DNA of 64,000 bases from Brevibacterium senegalense (GCF_000285835.1 NZ_HE978603.1:250915-314914), one strand, 5' to 3'. Positions 1-8,660 are shown, counted from the first letter of the stretch. Program-made: numbers and translations. The notes: generated from the sequence alone by a model not told the origin.

Positions 1-57
1 GCAGCGGCCAGCCCCGCCCCGGCCGGCGCGACGCGGGACGGCGAGGTCACACGATGA
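1..57 (+). CDS. C-terminal tail of an upstream protein (partial)
   Basis: Reading frame 1 is open from the first base and stops at TGA 55-57; the other two forward frames have no stop here. The stop overlaps the ATG of the next gene as ATGA, a translational-coupling arrangement seen repeatedly in this window. Only 18 residues, rich in Ala and Pro, are visible, so no function can be given. If real, the gene is co-transcribed with the following transporter. Confidence 0.45.
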   Translation, partial: AAASPAPAGATRDGEVTR

Positions 58-1403
58 CCGCGGCACAGGCCGTCGCTGCGCCCCGCGCGTCCGCCGGATC
101 GCTGTCCGCGTTCGCCACCGGATCACTGGGGATGGGCGTCTGGGTGACGGTGCCGGGGCTCCTGCTCCTCTACTTCCTCACCGACGTGCTGGGCGTCGCC
201 GCGGCCGTCGCCGGGCTCGCGCTGCTCGTGCCGAAGATCATCGACGTCGTCGTCCACCCGCTGGTCGGGTCCCACTCCGATCGGCAGGCCCGGCGGACGG
301 GGCACCGCCGGCGCATGATGCTCGGAGGCGTCCTGCTGGGCGGGGCGATGGTCGCGATGTTCACTGTTCCTGCTGGCCTGGACGGCACGCCGGCCGCACT
401 GTGGGTGGCGGCATGGTTCATCGTCGGCAACCTCCTCTTCGCGATGTTCCAGGTCCCCTACCTCACGACCCCGTCCGACCTCGAGATCGGCTACGACGAG
501 CGCACCCGCGTGTTCATGTTCCGGATGCTGTTCCTCACCATCGGGCTGCTGGGGGCCGGAGTGGCGGCGCCGGCCCTCGTCACGGGCGGGGCGCGCGGTG
601 ACTACACGGTCATGGCGTCGCTGCTGTGCATCGTCATGGTCGTCTCCGCTCTCGTGGCGATCCGCGGCGTCCGGGCGCTCACGGACTCCTGCGGATTCCG
701 CCTGCCCGCAGACCGCAGCGGGCACTCCGTGATGGCGGATGTGAAGGTCGCGTGGGCGGATCGCGACTTCCGGATGCTCGTGCTGTCCTACCTCTTCACG
801 GGCACGACGACGCACCTCTTCATGGCGGCGCTGCCGTACTTCGCCCGGTACGTCTACGAGGATGCCGGCATCACCGCTCTCTTCATGGGATCGTTCCTCG
901 CACCCGCCGTGGTCGCCGGCCCCCTGTGGATGGTCGTCTCCCGGCGGATCGGGAAGCAGCGGGGCCTGCTCATCTCGCAGGGAGTCTTCGTCGTGGGATC
1001 CGTCCTGCTGCTGCTCACCTCCCGCATGGGGGTGGGAGCATCCGTTGCCGTGGTCGCGGCGATGGGCATCGCGTTCGCAGGCCTGCAGCTGTTCGCGTTC
1101 TCGATGGTTCCCGACGCGGTGGCCGCCGCGGACGCCGCCGGTGAGACACAGGCCGGCGGCTACACGGGAGTGTGGACCGCGACCGAGGCCCTGGGCACCG
1201 CGATCGGCCCCTACCTCTACTCCGCGGCCCTGGTGCTGGGCGGGTTCGTCTCGAGCACCGCGGGCGAGGCCGCTGTCCAGCCCGATTCCGCGATCTCTGC
1301 GCTCGTCGTGGGCTTCACCGTGGTGCCCGCCGTGCTCATGGCCGTGGCCATGGCGTTCCAGTCCCGCTACCGGCTGGACGCCGCGCGCGGGAGGTCGCGC
1401 TGA
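54..1403 (+). CDS. MFS transporter, GPH/MelB-like sugar-cation symporter
   Basis: The 449-residue integral membrane protein has about 12 hydrophobic segments. Residues 8-80 carry the pattern of the glycoside-pentoside-hexuronide family (MFS_2): an early helix, then PKIIDVVVHPLVGSHSD, the counterpart of the conserved loop 2-3 motif with an acidic residue that binds the coupling cation in MelB. It is followed by the basic stretch RRTGHRRR. The family moves sugars or glycosides with H+ or Na+; the substrate cannot be read from sequence. The ATG overlaps the stop of an upstream gene, so it is probably the last gene of an operon. A strong hairpin lies 56 bases after its stop. Confidence 0.75.
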   Translation: MTAAQAVAAPRASAGSLSAFATGSLGMGVWVTVPGLLLLYFLTDVLGVAAAVAGLALLVPKIIDVVVHPLVGSHSDRQARRTGHRRRMMLGGVLLGGAMVAMFTVPAGLDGTPAALWVAAWFIVGNLLFAMFQVPYLTTPSDLEIGYDERTRVFMFRMLFLTIGLLGAGVAAPALVTGGARGDYTVMASLLCIVMVVSALVAIRGVRALTDSCGFRLPADRSGHSVMADVKVAWADRDFRMLVLSYLFTGTTTHLFMAALPYFARYVYEDAGITALFMGSFLAPAVVAGPLWMVVSRRIGKQRGLLISQGVFVVGSVLLLLTSRMGVGASVAVVAAMGIAFAGLQLFAFSMVPDAVAAADAAGETQAGGYTGVWTATEALGTAIGPYLYSAALVLGGFVSSTAGEAAVQPDSAISALVVGFTVVPAVLMAVAMAFQSRYRLDAARGRSR

Positions 1404-1458
1404 CCGCCTGGACGAACTGATCCCCGAGCCTCGCGGAGGCCGCCCCCATCCCTCACCG

Positions 1459-1499
1459 CCGCCGAGGCCGCAGCTGGGTCCCAGCTGCGGCCTCGGCGG
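1459..1499. terminator. Bidirectional hairpin terminator, 20-bp perfect stem
   Basis: Bases 1459-1478 are the exact reverse complement of 1480-1499, with a single base (1479) between them. The hairpin lies between two convergent genes ending at 1403 and 1533, so it can stop transcription from both sides. No long T-run follows on either strand, which is common in high-GC actinobacteria. Confidence 0.85.
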
Positions 1500-1532
1500 T
1501 CGTTCGTGTGCGGTCCGGCGGGACCGCCGCGG

Positions 1533-2891
1533 TCAGTCGCCCAGTGTGGCGGTCGAGGCGCGGCGCACCTGCGGTGCCGTGATGAGCAGGCCGATCGCGG
1601 ACAGGATGCCGCCGATCGCGATGTAGGCGGAGATGGCGGTGCTGCTGCCGTCGAACGTGCCCATGAGCCACGTGGCGATCGACGGTGACAGCCCGCCGCC
1701 CAGAACGGCGCCCAGGTTGTACGAGAGGGCGACGCCGGAGTAGCGGTGCTCGGGCTTGAAGAGACTCACGTAGTACGCGGCCATGGGGCCGAACACGAAG
1801 CTGAGGCCGATGTAGGCGACGATGACCGCGACGTAGATGAGTCCGGCATTGCGCGTGTCGAACAGCAGGAAGTACGGGAACGCCCAGACCACCTGGAAGA
1901 GCGCACCGGCCAGCATCACCTTGATGAGGCCCACACGGTCGGCCAGCCAGCCGGCGACGAACACGGAGATGAGCATGCCCACGGAGCCGGCCATGCCACT
2001 CATGAGGATGACGTTGCGGTCCATGCCCAGATGCTCGGTGCCGTAGGACATGCTGAACGAGTTGACGATGAAGATGAACAGGTTGAAGCCCAGGTTCACC
2101 AGCACGCCGCCCAGCAGCAGCGGCAGTGCGGTCGCCAGCACGGAGGCCAGCGGCAGCTTCTTGACCGTGTCACGGGCGGCGATCGTGCGGAACACGGGTG
2201 ACTCGGCGATGCCCAAGCGCACCCAGATGCCCACCGCGATGAGGACGGCGGAGGCGAGGAACGGGATCCGCCAGCCCCATTCGACGAACGCGGGGCCGGT
2301 CGCGACGGCGACGATGTTGAAGACGCCGATGCCCAGGATGCTGCCGATCGGCGAGCCTGCGGTCACGAACGCGCCGTAGAAGGCCTTGCGGCCGCGGGGC
2401 GCGTGCTCCGTCACCATGAGGAACGCGCCGGACTGCTCGCCGCCCATGAAGAAGCCCTGCAGGACGCGCAGCGCCACGAGCAGTGCCGGTGCCATCACGC
2501 CCACCGTCGCGTAGGTGGGCAGAAGGCCCATCGCGACGGTGCACGCGCCGGTGGCGACCAGCGAGATGACGAGCATCGTCTTCCGGGAGAACCGGTCGCC
2601 GAAGTGGCCGAACACTATGCCGCCCAGCGGGCGGGACAGGAAGCCCGCACCGAAGGTCATGAACGACAGCAGCGAGCCCACCAGCGGGTCCGACTCCGGG
2701 AAGAACAGCTGCGGGAACACCAGGCCTGCGGCCAGACCGAAGATGAGGAAGTCGTACAGCTCGATGCCCGTGCCGATCGCGCTGGCACCGGCGATCGTGC
2801 GCATCTCGCGCGGCGAGGTGGGGGTCCGGCCGGCCTGGGCGGCGGACGGGGACGCGGGCTCCGGCGATCCGGGCGTCGTCGTGGTGGTCAT
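1533..2891 (-). CDS. MFS transporter, metabolite:H+ symporter (MHS) type
   Basis: The protein has 452 residues and 12 predicted membrane segments. The stretch GIELYDFLIFGLAAGLVF in helix 1 and RPLGGIVFGHFGDRFSRK in the loop 2-3 region are the hallmarks of the MHS family (ShiA, ProP and KgtP relatives), which imports carboxylates, shikimate or betaine with protons. MGGEQSGAF in helix 5 also fits. The start was set at ATG 2889-2891 because an AGGAG ribosome site lies about six bases upstream; a longer reading frame has no such site. The gene is monocistronic and convergent with the GPH carrier. The substrate is unknown. Confidence 0.8.
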   Translation of the reverse strand: MTTTTTPGSPEPASPSAAQAGRTPTSPREMRTIAGASAIGTGIELYDFLIFGLAAGLVFPQLFFPESDPLVGSLLSFMTFGAGFLSRPLGGIVFGHFGDRFSRKTMLVISLVATGACTVAMGLLPTYATVGVMAPALLVALRVLQGFFMGGEQSGAFLMVTEHAPRGRKAFYGAFVTAGSPIGSILGIGVFNIVAVATGPAFVEWGWRIPFLASAVLIAVGIWVRLGIAESPVFRTIAARDTVKKLPLASVLATALPLLLGGVLVNLGFNLFIFIVNSFSMSYGTEHLGMDRNVILMSGMAGSVGMLISVFVAGWLADRVGLIKVMLAGALFQVVWAFPYFLLFDTRNAGLIYVAVIVAYIGLSFVFGPMAAYYVSLFKPEHRYSGVALSYNLGAVLGGGLSPSIATWLMGTFDGSSTAISAYIAIGGILSAIGLLITAPQVRRASTATLGD

Positions 2892-3054
2892 GGTGGCTCC
2901 TAGGCTCGTCCGTACCGGTCTGGGACCGACGAGCACGGATTCTCACACGTTTCGCACGGCCGTCCACGAAGCGTCCCCTGGGTGAGACGCGGAGGGGCGC
3001 GTCCGGTGCGAGTCAGCCCGGTTGCGCCGTCCGGCGGGAGTCAGCCGCCGTGAC

Positions 3055-3801
3055 TCAGTCGTTGCCCGAGGCCCCGGCCGGCAGTTCGATCCACTCACCC
3101 GGCACGCCCTGGTCCTGGAGATCGAACGCGCGGTCCTCGCTGTCCGCGAAGAGCAGGATGTCCCCGGCCTCGCCCAGACGGTTGCCCAACATGAGCGTGC
3201 AGCCGGCGTCCAGGCGCAGGGCGCCCTCGGCCTCCGGCAGGAACGGGCCGGTCTCCGCGTCACCGGCGAAGCCGGGGGTCAGCAGGTCGCCCGGATCGGG
3301 GACGCGCGCCGGATCAGCGATCGGGTTCGCCAGCCGCGCGGCCAGCTCCTCCGTGAGGCCGGTGGCGGACAGCGAGAGGGTGTTCTCGCCCCATCGAACG
3401 CCGTCGTCCTCGACGCGCAGCGCCCATGCCTCCTCCCCGGACTCGCCCGTCCGCAGCGCTGTCGCGAGGATCTGGGTCTCCGTCACCCAGCCGTGGGCGG
3501 CGCCGTCGTGGCGGCGCCACGCGTCCTCAGCCTCGCCGCTCTCCCACGGCTGACCCGTGACGGGGTTGGTGTCGACGAGCGGCATGACGCCCTCGAGCAC
3601 GACGGTCAGTGCGTCCGCGCGGAAGCCTGTGGCGGCGATGCCGGCGGCGTCCAGGACAGCGCCCACGTCACTGGAGCGCAGCTGCGCGAACACGCGACCG
3701 TCGCGCACGACCAGGAGGGAGTGGGCGCTGACGTCCGGCTGGAGCTCCTTGCGGCTGCGGGCGTGGGCGCGAGCGGCAGCGGTGGTCGTCTCGAGTGTCA
3801 T
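3055..3801 (-). CDS. Hypothetical protein, 248 residues
   Basis: I do not recognise a family. The protein is soluble and acidic. An N-terminal Ala/Arg helix is followed by a beta-rich part (SAHSLLVVRDGRVFAQL) and a C-terminal half with repeated LxxG-type turns. There is no signal peptide or membrane segment. The start is ATG 3799-3801, preceded by a clear GCAGGAGG site. The gene stands alone, downstream (minus strand) of the tRNA-Gly terminator, and runs toward the MHS carrier. G/C-ending codons suggest a resident gene. A remote link to phage-tail or immunity-type beta proteins is possible but not supported. Confidence 0.6.
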   Translation of the reverse strand: MTLETTTAAARAHARSRKELQPDVSAHSLLVVRDGRVFAQLRSSDVGAVLDAAGIAATGFRADALTVVLEGVMPLVDTNPVTGQPWESGEAEDAWRRHDGAAHGWVTETQILATALRTGESGEEAWALRVEDDGVRWGENTLSLSATGLTEELAARLANPIADPARVPDPGDLLTPGFAGDAETGPFLPEAEGALRLDAGCTLMLGNRLGEAGDILLFADSEDRAFDLQDQGVPGEWIELPAGASGND

Positions 3802-3839
3802 GGGGTCCTCCTGCGCGGGCGGGGCGGGGTGGGGCACGG

Positions 3840-3884
3840 GTCGAGCGGGTCAGAGTCGAGCGGTTCTAAGCCGAGCGGGTCAGC
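3840..3884. repeat. Three imperfect 15-bp tandem repeats
   Basis: Units start at 3840, 3855 and 3870 with consensus GTCGAGCGGGTCAGA; the middle unit differs at several positions. They lie upstream of the hypothetical gene that starts at 3801 and just past the tRNA terminator. They may be a slippage product or a protein-binding array; nothing distinguishes the two. Confidence 0.6.
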
Positions 3885-3901
3885 CGGACTGACCGGAACA
3901 A

Positions 3902-3936
3902 GACAGACCCCCAGGCCGGTCACCTGGGGGTCTGTC
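3902..3936 (-). terminator. Terminator of the tRNA-Gly gene
   Basis: There is a perfect 14-bp stem (3902-3915 with 3923-3936) and a 7-base loop, immediately downstream of the tRNA on the minus strand. On that strand it is followed by TTGTTCC, a weak T-tract. It ends the tRNA transcript and insulates the next minus-strand gene. Confidence 0.85.
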
Positions 3937-3943
3937 ATTCCAG

Positions 3944-4016
3944 AGCGGATGACGGGGATCGAACCCGCGACCTTCTGCTTGGGAAGCAGACGCTCTGCCA
4001 ACTGAGCTACATCCGC
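3944..4016 (-). tRNA. tRNA-Gly, anticodon CCC
   Basis: The minus strand reads GCGGATG (acceptor), then a D-arm with AGCTCAGTTGG, an anticodon stem TCTGC/GCAGA around loop TTCCCAA (anticodon CCC), a variable loop AGGTC, a T-arm with GGTTCGATCC, and the closing CATCCGC. All stems pair. The discriminator base is U, as usual for bacterial tRNA-Gly. CCA is not encoded. The anticodon reads GGG codons. No integrase or partial repeat lies beside it, so it is not currently serving as an attachment site here. Confidence 0.95.
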
Positions 4017-4098
4017 GAACGTGGATCACTATACCCCGTCCCCGCGGGGACGCGACGACGTGGTCCACGCCACGGTGACACTCCCCCTCGGGGTCGCC

Positions 4099-5274
4099 TC
4101 ACCCGCGCAGCTCGGCGAGCCCCTGCCCGATCCGGCGGATCCCCTCACGGATGTCATCGTCCGAGGCCGCGAAGGACATCCGCAGGTACCCCTCACCCGA
4201 GGGTCCGTACTCGCTGCCGGCCCGCAGCAGCACGCCGCGATCGGCCAGCGCCGTACGCACCTCCGCGGACGGCAGATCGACGCCGTGGCGGAAGAACGCG
4301 TAGAACGCGCCCTCGGGTGCCGCGAACTCGACGCCCGGGATCGCACCCAGCTCCTCCACGACGATCTCCCGCCGGGCGGCATACACCTGTCGCATGTCCG
4401 CATACAGCGACTCCCCCGCGCTCAGCGCCGCGATGGCCGCCTTCTGCACAGCCGCGTTGGGTGCACCGGCGATCGTGCGCCCCACCTGCGAGACCGCCTG
4501 CGCGATCGGCTCCGGCGCCACGGACCACCCCAGACGGAAGCCGGTGAGCGCGTACGTCTTCGACAGGGTGTCGACCTGAATGAGCCGCTCTGTCAGCTGC
4601 GGAACCGCCAGCGCGGAGGTGAAGGCGCTGCCGTAGGTGAACGCACCGTAGGCCTCGTCGCTCACGACCACGGTGTCCGTGCCGGCCAGCCCCTCGCCCA
4701 GCGCGGCGAGCGCGGCCGCAGGGAACACCGCCCCGGTCGGGTTGCCGGGGTTGCAGAGGATGAGCATCCGCGCACGCACGCACGCGGCCAAGGTCGCCTC
4801 GACGTCCACGTGCAGGTCCGCATCGAGCGGAACCCACACGACCTCGCCGCCCACCATCTCGACGAGGTCGCTGTAGAGGGAGTACGTGGGTTCCGGCAGG
4901 ACGACGCGGTCGCCCGGCCCCACGAGGGCCAGGATCGCCGCGGCCAGGACGCCGGTCGCGCCGTGTCCGATCGAGACCTGCCCCGCTGTCACGGCGGCGG
5001 ACGCAGGCAGGCCCGCCGAGGCCTCGGCCGCGTTCCGCACCGCGGTCGCCTGCTCCGCCACGAGTGCCCGCAGCTGAGGGTCACCGCCCAGATCGCCGTA
5101 GTGGGTGTGCCCGTCCAGGAGCGCCCGGTGGAGGGCGTCGACGACGGGGGCGGGCGCGGCGAAGTCCGGCTCCCCCATCGACAGGTTGATCGTGCCGGCC
5201 GGCGGCTGGACGCCCGCGGGGCGCGAGGAGGTCTGTCGGATCCGCTGCAGTGCGGGTGAGATCGCCGGGTTCAC
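4099..5274 (-). CDS. PLP-dependent aminotransferase, class I/II
   Basis: The 391-residue fold-type I aminotransferase transfers an amino group between an amino acid and a 2-oxo acid. Visible motifs are SMGEPDFAAP near the N-terminus, NPGNPTGAVF (substrate/PLP-phosphate loop), SDEAYGAF (Asp that pairs with the PLP nitrogen), TLSKTYALTGFRLGW (Schiff-base Lys) and RMSFAASDDDI with the carboxylate-binding Arg. The start is GTG 5272-5274, preceded by AAGGAG; the upstream in-frame ATG would add 34 unrelated residues. The gene is divergent from the RraA-dicarboxylate symporter pair across a 140-bp shared control region, suggesting a common pathway feeding a keto acid or dicarboxylate. Confidence 0.85.
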   Translation of the reverse strand: MNPAISPALQRIRQTSSRPAGVQPPAGTINLSMGEPDFAAPAPVVDALHRALLDGHTHYGDLGGDPQLRALVAEQATAVRNAAEASAGLPASAAVTAGQVSIGHGATGVLAAAILALVGPGDRVVLPEPTYSLYSDLVEMVGGEVVWVPLDADLHVDVEATLAACVRARMLILCNPGNPTGAVFPAAALAALGEGLAGTDTVVVSDEAYGAFTYGSAFTSALAVPQLTERLIQVDTLSKTYALTGFRLGWSVAPEPIAQAVSQVGRTIAGAPNAAVQKAAIAALSAGESLYADMRQVYAARREIVVEELGAIPGVEFAAPEGAFYAFFRHGVDLPSAEVRTALADRGVLLRAGSEYGPSGEGYLRMSFAASDDDIREGIRRIGQGLAELRG

Positions 5275-5414
5275 GCTGCTCCTTGGTTCGTTCGTGCGCA
5301 GTCGATGCGGGCCGCACAGGGGGTGACACAGCCCACGTGACATAGAGTACTCTCTTATCTGCGACTCTACTCTCACTTATAGCCGCGCTGCACGCGCCAT
5401 CACAGGAGGTCACG
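5275..5414. promoter_or_regulatory. Divergent control region, aminotransferase / rraA
   Basis: The 140 bp between divergent starts are the most AT-rich stretch locally. They contain the perfect palindrome AGAGTACTCT (5344-5353). The motif TACTCTC followed by TTAT occurs twice, at about 5348 and 5368, roughly two helical turns apart. Such paired sites would suit a regulator serving both promoters; no regulator gene lies adjacent. Confidence 0.5.
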
Positions 5415-6023
5415 ATGGACCAGACCACTCTCGACACCGCCGCCGCGCTGGGATCCGCGACGATCCACGAGGCCCAGGGCAAGATCGGTGCGCTGTCCCA
5501 CGAGGTCAAGCCGCTCGACCCCACCCGCCGCCTGGCCGGCCGCGCACTGACCGTCCTGACCCGCCCCGGCGACAACCGCGCCCTGCACCTGGCCCTGCTC
5601 GAGGCGCAGCCCGGAGACGTCCTCGTCGTCGATGCCTTCGGCTGGAAGGAGGCCGGCGTCTGGGGAGACGTGCTCACGGCCGCCGCACAGCAGAAGAGCG
5701 TCGCCGGCGTCGTCGTCAACGGCGCGGTGCGCGACGCGGACACGATCATCGAGCTGGGCTTCCCCGTCTTCGCGAAGGCCCTGTCCATCAAGGGCACGGC
5801 GAAGGACGACGACGGCATCATCGGCGGCGTCGTCACCATCGACGGCGTGACGATCCGCACCGGCGACCTCATCGTGGGCGATCGCGACGGTGTCGTCGCC
5901 GTGCCGCAGGACCGCATCGAGAATGTGCTCGCCGCCGCACAGGCACGCGAGGACAAGGAATCAGGCTGGGTCGAGCAGATCGCCCAGGGAGCCCTCACCG
6001 TCGACCTGCTGGGTCTCCGCTGA
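5415..6023 (+). CDS. RraA / HMG-CHA aldolase family protein
   Basis: The 202-residue protein belongs to the RraA-like fold family. Members are class II pyruvate aldolases acting on 4-hydroxy-4-methyl-2-oxoglutarate or 4-carboxy-4-hydroxy-2-oxoadipate, or regulators of RNase E. Visible are GDVLVVDAFG, the GVVVNGAVRDADTI strand with the conserved Arg-Asp that binds substrate and metal, and VGDRDGVVAVP near the C-terminus. A strong ACAGGAGG ribosome site precedes ATG 5415. A dicarboxylate symporter starts 34 bases after its stop, so an aldolase cleaving an imported oxo-dicarboxylate is likelier than an RNase E inhibitor role. The exact substrate is inferred only from this context. Confidence 0.8.
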   Translation: MDQTTLDTAAALGSATIHEAQGKIGALSHEVKPLDPTRRLAGRALTVLTRPGDNRALHLALLEAQPGDVLVVDAFGWKEAGVWGDVLTAAAQQKSVAGVVVNGAVRDADTIIELGFPVFAKALSIKGTAKDDDGIIGGVVTIDGVTIRTGDLIVGDRDGVVAVPQDRIENVLAAAQAREDKESGWVEQIAQGALTVDLLGLR

Positions 6024-6057
6024 CCCCCTCATCACCCCAGACACAAGGAGACGACTC

Positions 6058-7335
6058 ATGAAGTGGTGGTTCCGCCAGAAGCTGCACACGCAGGTCCTCA
6101 TCGGCGCGGCGCTGGGCATCCTCGCCGGCATCCTGCTGCAGGAGCACGCCGCGTACCTCGACCCGATCGGCCAGATCTTCCTGCGGCTGCTCAAGTTCCT
6201 CGTCGTGCCGCTCGTCATCGCGACGCTGCTGTCCGGCGTCCTGCAGATGCAGTCGGTGCGCGAGCTGGGCAGCGTGGGCGCACGGTTCTTCGCCTACCTG
6301 ACCCTCACCTCGCTGGCCGCCTCTGCTGCCGGGGTGGGCATGGCCCTGCTGCTGCGGCCGGGACTGGGACTCGACCTGGCCTCCCTCGAGGCCGAGGACG
6401 TCGCTGCTGAGGAGTACAACGTCACCGACCAGCTCCTGGGCTGGGTCCCGGACAATTTCTTCCTCGCCATGTCGGAGATGGACATGATCCCCGTCATCAT
6501 CGGCACGATCCTCTTCGCGGTCACGATGATGCTGATCGGCGAGGAGCGACTGCCGCGCGCCTTCTCCCTGGTCCGCGAGGGCACAGAGATCATGCTGAAG
6601 CTCACGACCATGATCATCCACGTGTCCCCGTACGGTGTGTTCGCGCTGCTGGCGGTGCTCGTGGGCACGACCGGCACGGAGATGCTGGGGGCCGCGGCGA
6701 AGTTCGTCGTCGCGGACGTCGTGGGCGCCGTCGTGGTCGCCGTCGTCGTCTACCCGCTCATCCTGGCGGTGTTCGCGCGGCTCAACCCGCTGAAGTTCTA
6801 CCGCAACGCATGGCCGTCGACGGTCTTCGCGATGACGACGTCCAGCAGTGCGGCGACGATCCCCGTCTCCATGCGCGTCGCGCAGGACAACCTGGGTGTG
6901 CCCCGGAAGATCTACGGCTTCACCATCCCCTTCGGAGCGACGGCCAACATGGACGGGTTCGCGGTGGCGTTGGGCGTCATCTCGATCTTCGCCGCGGATG
7001 CCTTCGGCATGCCCATCACCGTGGGCCTGGTCGCGCAGATCATCCTGCTGGGCCTGGCGCTGTCGATCGGTGCCGCCGGTGTCCGCGGAGCGGGCATCGT
7101 CATGTCCGCCGTCCTGTTCGAGGCGCTGGGTCTGCCGCTGGACCTCATCCCGCTGCTGGCGGCGATCTGGCCGGTCATCGACGTCGCCCACACAGGCCTC
7201 AACATCACCGGTGACCTGACGGGCACCGCGACCGTTGCCGCGCAGACGAAGGACCTGGACCGGAAGGTGTTCAACGCCCCGGCGACGGCGCTGGACGGCG
7301 GGTCCGCGCAGGCGGAGGCTTCGGCACAGGACTGA
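6058..7335 (+). CDS. Dicarboxylate/amino acid:cation symporter (DAACS)
   Basis: The 425-residue membrane protein is of the GltP/DctA family and imports glutamate, aspartate or C4-dicarboxylates with H+ or Na+. Family marks are LKFLVVPLVIATL near helix 3, FAMTTSSSAATIPVSM (the serine-rich re-entrant loop HP1), FGATANMDGFA (the NMDGxxx cation motif of TM7) and GVRGAGIVMSAVLFEALGLP with HP2. ATG 6058 was chosen over a longer frame because ACAAGGAG precedes it and the protein then begins with the usual short amphipathic segment. It forms an operon with the RraA-family gene 34 bases upstream. Confidence 0.88.
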   Translation: MKWWFRQKLHTQVLIGAALGILAGILLQEHAAYLDPIGQIFLRLLKFLVVPLVIATLLSGVLQMQSVRELGSVGARFFAYLTLTSLAASAAGVGMALLLRPGLGLDLASLEAEDVAAEEYNVTDQLLGWVPDNFFLAMSEMDMIPVIIGTILFAVTMMLIGEERLPRAFSLVREGTEIMLKLTTMIIHVSPYGVFALLAVLVGTTGTEMLGAAAKFVVADVVGAVVVAVVVYPLILAVFARLNPLKFYRNAWPSTVFAMTTSSSAATIPVSMRVAQDNLGVPRKIYGFTIPFGATANMDGFAVALGVISIFAADAFGMPITVGLVAQIILLGLALSIGAAGVRGAGIVMSAVLFEALGLPLDLIPLLAAIWPVIDVAHTGLNITGDLTGTATVAAQTKDLDRKVFNAPATALDGGSAQAEASAQD

Positions 7336-7356
7336 GGAAGCGGCGCCGACCCGGGG

Positions 7357-7464
7357 TCAGAGATAGGGCCGGGTGATCAGCTCGAGGTAGTGACCTGAGG
7401 GGTCCAGAAGATAGACGCCTCGGCCATCGTGCTCGCGGTTGATCTCTCCGGGGTCGAGCCACGG
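7357..7464 (-). pseudogene. C-terminal remnant of a VOC/glyoxalase-type protein
   Basis: The minus strand encodes about 32 residues ending GVYLLDPSGHYLELITRP-Y-L and a stop. This is the typical last strand of vicinal-oxygen-chelate proteins, where the Glu of HYLEL is a metal ligand. Nothing upstream in frame continues the fold: the frame runs into the coding region of the lipoprotein gene in a different phase. It is a deletion remnant. Confidence 0.65.
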
Positions 7465-7465
7465 C

Positions 7466-8542
7466 TCAGGGCTGCGGCTGCGCAGCGCCCGCCTCCCACG
7501 CGTCGACGAGCCGTCCGGCGGCACCGCCCACGGGACCTGTGGCGGCGTCCACGGCCTCGGCGTCATGGGGAGCGCCCTCCTCCGCCGCCTCTTCCACCGC
7601 CTCGACCCCCTCATCTGGGTCGGAGACGCCCACGGCGAGGTCCGTGAGGTAGTCCGGCACGTCGAGGCCGTCGTCCTCGACGCCCACGATCGGGACTCCC
7701 AGCGCGGCGATCTCCGGGAAGACGGATCCCGGGATCCCCACCACCGCCGAGGCCGTGGATGCCGCATGCACCGACCCCTCCTCGTCGATCGCGTAGTCGT
7801 CCCACAGCTGCGGGTCCTCGCGCGGGTGCAGGCCCACGGTGACGTCCCAGCCCTGGGAATCGAGCTGTTCGGAGATGTCCAGGAGCAGCTCAGTGCCCGG
7901 TGCTGCCGCACCGGTCTCATCCGGGTGCGTGACGCTGGTGAGGACGGCGACGGTGCGGTCGGTCGGCTGCCATGCGGGCAGTTCGTCCAGCTCCGGCATC
8001 CCGACGACCTGGACCTCGTCCTCGTCGATGCCCATGTGGGAGGCGAAGGTCTCCGCAGCAGCAGGAGACGGCGCGGTCACGGCGGCGATGCGGTCGCCCA
8101 GCTGGTCCGCAGCCTCGCCGCGCTCCGGGTTCATGTAGGCGGTGGAGCTGGCCATGAGCGGGACGTCGTCCATGGACCGCGCGACCTCGCCCGGCCATTC
8201 CGTCGCACCGTTGACCACCAGCAGGTCGAAGTCCTCCTCCTGCGCCTGCGACAGCGTCAGCGTGGGGACCGGCGAGTCCTCGTCGAGCGCGTCGTCCGCC
8301 GGGGCCTCATCGGGGATGACGAGGGTGAGCTCCATGTCGCGGTCCTGTGCCGTGGGCAGGACGTCGTCCAGGTGGTAGGTGCCCCATGGCTCATTCGTCG
8401 CGACCGCAACGTCGAGATCCGTTGGAGCGCCGGCAGTGGTGGACTCAGGGGACGGGTCACCTCCCGTCGAGCACGCGCTGACGAGCATGACGCTGAGAGT
8501 CGCTGCGGCCACGGAGGAGACGCGAGTGCGGTGACGAACCAT
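7466..8542 (-). CDS. Lipoprotein with GT-B-like C-terminal half
   Basis: The 358-residue protein begins with a basic n-region and a hydrophobic stretch ending MLVSACSTGG, a lipobox whose Cys would be lipidated and anchored outside the membrane. The body resembles CDP-glycerol/capsule-type glycosyltransferases of the GT-B fold: VTAPSPAAAETFASHMG, TVGLHPREDPQLW, then a region with GVPIVGVEDDG. Those families normally use cytosolic nucleotide-linked donors, so a secreted copy is odd and may be a binding protein. The C-terminal tail is Ala/Glu rich and low in complexity. ATG 8540-8542 is the first start before the signal peptide. The substrate is unknown. Confidence 0.6.
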   Translation of the reverse strand: MVRHRTRVSSVAAATLSVMLVSACSTGGDPSPESTTAGAPTDLDVAVATNEPWGTYHLDDVLPTAQDRDMELTLVIPDEAPADDALDEDSPVPTLTLSQAQEEDFDLLVVNGATEWPGEVARSMDDVPLMASSTAYMNPERGEAADQLGDRIAAVTAPSPAAAETFASHMGIDEDEVQVVGMPELDELPAWQPTDRTVAVLTSVTHPDETGAAAPGTELLLDISEQLDSQGWDVTVGLHPREDPQLWDDYAIDEEGSVHAASTASAVVGIPGSVFPEIAALGVPIVGVEDDGLDVPDYLTDLAVGVSDPDEGVEAVEEAAEEGAPHDAEAVDAATGPVGGAAGRLVDAWEAGAAQPQP

Positions 8543-8660
8543 GCGGACGACGGTACGTCCCCGGACTACGGCCCGGAGGTCTGCGGGCGTCGCAGAGATT
8601 GCGAGCGGGAGACACTGCAGTGAACGCTCCGCCGAGGCCACAGCCCCTCCGCCGGCCCCC

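Noticed and set aside
3944-4016. tRNA-Gly as attachment site of an integrated element
   Set aside because: No integrase gene, no partial tRNA copy and no compositional change adjoin it, and it has its own intact terminator.
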